From contig NZ_CP109592.1 in assembly GCF_036250675.1 (NCBI RefSeq), forward strand, positions 2,666,001 through 2,730,000: a stretch of DNA of 64,000 nt. Direction: 5' to 3'. How positions within the stretch are numbered: the first letter of the stretch is position 1; each line of letters begins with the position of its first letter. Of this stretch, positions 61,535 to 64,000 are shown one piece after another. The position numbers and the translations under genes are program-made. The stretch is from Streptomyces sp. NBC_01689 (lineage in GTDB: Bacteria > Actinomycetota > Actinomycetes > Streptomycetales > Streptomycetaceae). The notes under the pieces are model-generated. The model ran no database searches and was not told the DNA's origin. It was given only the letters and a program-made list of their open reading frames with translations.

Positions 61535-62041
61535 CTACTCGCCGCGTCCGCGTTCCGGTCGCCGTCCGCCGGGGCCGGACAGTCCGTCCGGCGCCGGTCG
61601 TCCGTCCGGTATCGGTTGTCCGGGCGGGGTCGGCGGACCGTCCGGTGCCGGCCGGTCGTCCCGCCCCGAAGGCGGCCCCTCCGGTTCCAGCAGGCCGCGC
61701 AGGAGGCGCTCGTCGTCGGGGCTGAGCTGGGCGACGAACCGGGCCAGCGCCGTCTCCCGGTCCTCGTCCCGGTCGAGTTCGGTGTGCATACGGCGTGCGG
61801 TGAGCCCCTGCGGGTCCTGGACGGGGAAGTACGCGAAACCGCGGCCCTGCCGCTCCCGGCCGGCGATCCCCTTCTCGTACAGCCTGGACAGGATCGTCGT
61901 CACCGTCGTGCGCGCCAGGCCCGTCCCCAGCCGCGTCTGCACACCGCCCGGCGTGAGCGGCTCGTCGGCGGCCCAGAGGGCGGCCATGACGGAGGCCTCC
62001 AGCTCACCCGCCGGCCGGCGTTCGTCCTTCGCGCTGGTCAT
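61535..62041 (-). CDS. BlaI/MecI/CopY-family repressor
   Basis: A protein of 168 residues. The winged-helix domain (about 10-85) reads AGELEASVMAALWAADEPLTPGGVQTRL and ARTTVTTILSRLYEKGIAGRERQGRGFAYFPV. The dimerisation helices follow (about 90-120). A Pro/Gly/Asp-rich tail of about 45 residues (PDGPPTPPGQPIPDGRPAPDG) is unusual for the family. The ATG at 62041 has GAGG 9 bases upstream. Two operators lie immediately upstream, so it is autoregulated. It is paired with an M56 peptidase, as in MecI/MecR1. Confidence 0.93.
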   Translation of the reverse strand: MTSAKDERRPAGELEASVMAALWAADEPLTPGGVQTRLGTGLARTTVTTILSRLYEKGIAGRERQGRGFAYFPVQDPQGLTARRMHTELDRDEDRETALARFVAQLSPDDERLLRGLLEPEGPPSGRDDRPAPDGPPTPPGQPIPDGRPAPDGLSGPGGRRPERGRGE

Positions 62042-62065
62042 GGGAACGATCCTCACCCCGATATC

Positions 62066-62100
62066 GTCTACAGTTCCGTAGACCGTCTACAACATTGTAG
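62066..62100. promoter_or_regulatory. two BlaI-type operators between the repressor and PAP2 genes
   Basis: GTCTACAGTTCCGTAGAC (62066-62083) is a perfect 6-6-6 dyad. CTACAACATTGTAG (62087-62100) has two perfect 6-base arms around CA and fits the TACA...TGTA pattern of BlaI/MecI sites. Their centres are 19 bp apart. They start 25 bases upstream of the repressor gene. Confidence 0.8.
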
Positions 62101-62284
62101 TCACTGGGGTGTCCTCAAGACCACACCAGGCCCTGTCCAGTATGGGAGGACTCGCGACGATGGCCGCATCCTTGTTCGCAGCGTCACAGCTCGGGGCGCG
62201 TCCCGGCGCGCACTCCGGACCACCGCTCGGAGCCCTCGTCCGGCGCCTCGGCCTGCCCCGCTCCGTGGAGAGGGGTGCGTGGGG

Positions 62285-62890
62285 ATGACGCTCGCGTTCG
62301 ACGGGTCGTCGATCGACGGCTCCTCCTACTCCTACGTCGTGGGCCTCGCCCAGGACGCCCCGTCGTGGCTGGACACGCTGGTCCGGGACTGGTCGACGTA
62401 CGGTCTCGGGCTGTTCGCCGTCCTGATGCTCCTGGGGTGGTGGCAGGCCCGGCACCACAGCGCCCGGGCCGCGGTGACCGCGCTCATGGTGCCGGTGGTC
62501 GTCGTGGTGGCGTACGGGGTGAACTCGGTGTTCAAGCTGCTCGTCCGTGAGGACCGGCCCTGCCACAGCATGCGGGTGCGGACGCTGGAGGCGTGTCCGG
62601 CGCCGGGCGACTGGTCGTTCCCCAGCAATCACGCGGTCGTGGCCGCGGCGGCCGCGGTCGCCCTGCTCCTCGTCTCCCGCCGCCTCGGCACCGTCGCCCT
62701 GGTGGCGGCCTGCGCGATGGCGGCCGCGCGGGTCTGGGTTGGCGCCCACTATCCGCACGACGTGGTCGCCGGCGTCCTGGTCGGCACGCTGATCGCGAGG
62801 ACCCTGACGGCGTTCCTCGCCAGGGTCTCCGACCCGCTCGCCGAGCGGCTGACGCGCTCCCGGCTACGAGCGCTGCTGGTCCCGGCGTGA
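62285..62890 (+). CDS. PAP2-family phosphatase, possible undecaprenyl-diphosphate phosphatase
   Basis: A protein of 201 residues with about five membrane helices. Motif 1 is KLLVREDRPC (about 84-93), motif 2 is FPSNHAVVAAA (the family has PSGH; here Ser-Asn-His) and motif 3 is RVWVGAHYPHDVVAG. Bacitracin-resistance phosphatases of the BcrC type have the same layout, with a substrate of undecaprenyl diphosphate; this is inference. It is divergent from the BlaI repressor, whose operators lie between them, so it may belong to the same cell-wall-stress regulon. The ATG at 62285 follows GAGAGGGGTGCGTGGGG. Confidence 0.88.
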   Translation: MTLAFDGSSIDGSSYSYVVGLAQDAPSWLDTLVRDWSTYGLGLFAVLMLLGWWQARHHSARAAVTALMVPVVVVVAYGVNSVFKLLVREDRPCHSMRVRTLEACPAPGDWSFPSNHAVVAAAAAVALLLVSRRLGTVALVAACAMAAARVWVGAHYPHDVVAGVLVGTLIARTLTAFLARVSDPLAERLTRSRLRALLVPA

Positions 62891-63123
62891 CCCACGCCCC
62901 GGCATCGGGGGGGTGGCGCCAGGCCGTACTCGACGACGGCTCGGGCACCGACCGGGGAGGGCACACGTACGCCCCGGACCCGGACACCCCGGACGCCCCG
63001 GACGGCGGGCGCACGGACGGGAGGCGCACCGGACGGCAGGCGCGACGGACGGCAGTGACGTCACGGCCGGGGCGCGCCCACGGCCGCGGAATCCGGAACA
63101 CGTCCCGACCGCGCCGCGCCCGC

Positions 63124-64000
63124 TCAGAGCACCCGGCGACGTGCGAGGAGTGCCAGCACGGCCAGGCCCGGCACCAGGGGCAGCCACACCGTCAGGAGCC
63201 GGTAGCCGAGGACCACGGACGCCGCCGTGCCGCCCGGCGCTCCGGTCAGGGTGAGGGCCACGGCGAGGGCCGCGTCCAGCGTCCCGATCCCGCCCGGGGT
63301 GGGCAGCAGGACGGCGGCACTGCTCGCCACGAGGTAGGCCAGCGCCACCCGGGCCGGTGACAGCGGCAGTCCGAGCGCCTGGGCGACGGTGACGACCACC
63401 GCGGCGTGCAGCGCGGCGAAGGCCAGCGAGCCACCCCACAGCGCGGCGGCGCGGGCCGGGATCGCGTGCACGGCGCGTACGTCCGCGAGGACCGCGCGGA
63501 CCGCGCGCCGGGGCGGTCCCGGCAGGAGCACGACGACGGTCACGGCGCCGACACCCGCGATCGCGACGGCGGTCACGGAGGCGTCCGGCGGCCGCAGTAC
63601 GCCGGGGCAGGCCGACGCGAGCGCGGCGATCAGGACGGCGCGCGCGACGGCCCCGGCGGCGGCCTTCACGCCGAGCGCGGTCGCCGACCGGGCGACCGTC
63701 AGTCCGCACCGGGTCAGGAAGCGCAGGCTGACCGCGCCCGCGCCGAGACCCGCGGGCAGCACGTGGTTGGCGGCGGACGCGGCGAACTGCACGGCGACCA
63801 GCCGGCCGGCGGGCAGTCGCCGGGGCACCGCGCCCTGCTGGGCGAGTGCCGAGCAGACCCAGGTGGCGCCGGTGGCGAACGCCGCGAGGGACAGCCAGCC
63901 GTGGTCGGCGACGGCCAGCCGGTCGGTCCCGGTCTCGATCACCGGCCAGTGCCGCCGGGCGAGCCCCGCCACGACCGCGAGGACGGCGAGGGTCAGCGCG
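63124..64000 (-). CDS. flippase-like (UPF0104 / LPG-synthase-TM) membrane protein, partial
   Basis: The visible 292 codons are the C-terminal part of a multi-helix membrane protein; the frame stays open past base 64000 (it reads ALTLAVLAVVAGLARRHW at the edge). Family signatures are FAASAANHVLPAGLGAGAVSLRFLTR and AYLVASSAAVLLPTPGGIGTLDAALA, with the final LGYRLLTVWLPLVPGL. These fit the lysylphosphatidylglycerol synthase TM / flippase family, which moves lipids or lipid-linked sugars across the membrane. There is no enzymatic domain in the visible part. An internal GTG at 63972 is unlikely to be the real start because the first membrane helix continues upstream. Confidence 0.82.
   Translation of the reverse strand, partial: ALTLAVLAVVAGLARRHWPVIETGTDRLAVADHGWLSLAAFATGATWVCSALAQQGAVPRRLPAGRLVAVQFAASAANHVLPAGLGAGAVSLRFLTRCGLTVARSATALGVKAAAGAVARAVLIAALASACPGVLRPPDASVTAVAIAGVGAVTVVVLLPGPPRRAVRAVLADVRAVHAIPARAAALWGGSLAFAALHAAVVVTVAQALGLPLSPARVALAYLVASSAAVLLPTPGGIGTLDAALAVALTLTGAPGGTAASVVLGYRLLTVWLPLVPGLAVLALLARRRVL

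Overview
The window is a 64 kb piece of a Streptomyces-type chromosome. The base composition is very GC-rich with strong third-position GC. The gene content is typical of the genus: a SigB/F/G-family sigma factor, an ethylmalonyl-CoA pathway operon, a SpoIIE-type phosphatase, an LAETG-anchored surface protein, and many genes with no leader or a very short one. No tRNA, rRNA, CRISPR array, insertion sequence or replication origin was seen. The first gene (aminotransferase, 1-215) and the last (flippase-like membrane protein, 63124-64000) are cut by the window edges.

Layout. 0.2-6 kb: a low-complexity surface protein, a stress-type sigma factor, a DUF6158 protein and an ABC-F ATPase. 6-11.4 kb: PAP2, methyltransferase, VOC, DUF5107/TPR, acetyltransferase and LapA-like genes. 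11.5-16.5 kb: a tightly coupled operon of four unrelated peptidases (M55, M20, S9, S66). 17.5-21.6 kb: the most interesting region. A divergent HTH regulator faces two tandem palindromic operators, two nearly identical 71-72 residue peptide genes that share a perfect 147-bp repeat, a membrane M50 metalloprotease with an N-terminal PqqD/RRE-like domain and a long Pro/Ser tail, and a secreted four-cysteine protein. The cassette closes with a strong terminator. It looks like an undescribed RiPP-like export and processing system. 21.6-33.3 kb: methyltransferase, PAS-GAF-SpoIIE phosphatase, an MFS exporter with three C-terminal beta-sandwich repeats, an SRPBCC protein, a radical SAM protein behind a perfect LexA box, a secreted hydrolase, RidA, GNAT and HEAT-repeat proteins.

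33.7-44.9 kb: a double-length 3-hydroxyacyl-CoA dehydrogenase, a TetR regulator, and the ethylmalonyl-CoA operon ccr-ecm-mcl-mch-mcd, followed by psd-pssA for phosphatidylethanolamine synthesis. Together the dehydrogenase and the operon would turn acetoacetyl-CoA, through crotonyl-CoA (a crotonase is not seen here), into ethylmalonyl-, methylsuccinyl-, mesaconyl- and beta-methylmalyl-CoA and then glyoxylate plus propionyl-CoA. That serves C2 assimilation and supplies extender units for polyketides. 45-50 kb: an overlapping branched-chain-amino-acid-type ABC operon (livFGHMK) divergent from a PucR regulator, with a perfect 20-bp palindrome between them. 51.5-58.2 kb: glycerate kinase, ADP-ribosylglycohydrolase, Nudix, a sortase-anchored DUF1996 protein, a sirtuin, a small membrane protein and a decayed duplicate of part of the sirtuin gene. 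58.2-62.9 kb: an alkylation-repair pair (ogt and an Ada-AlkA fusion), then a BlaI/M56 regulatory pair with two operators facing a PAP2 phosphatase.

Gene functions were assigned by recognising family motifs by eye. No database search was run.
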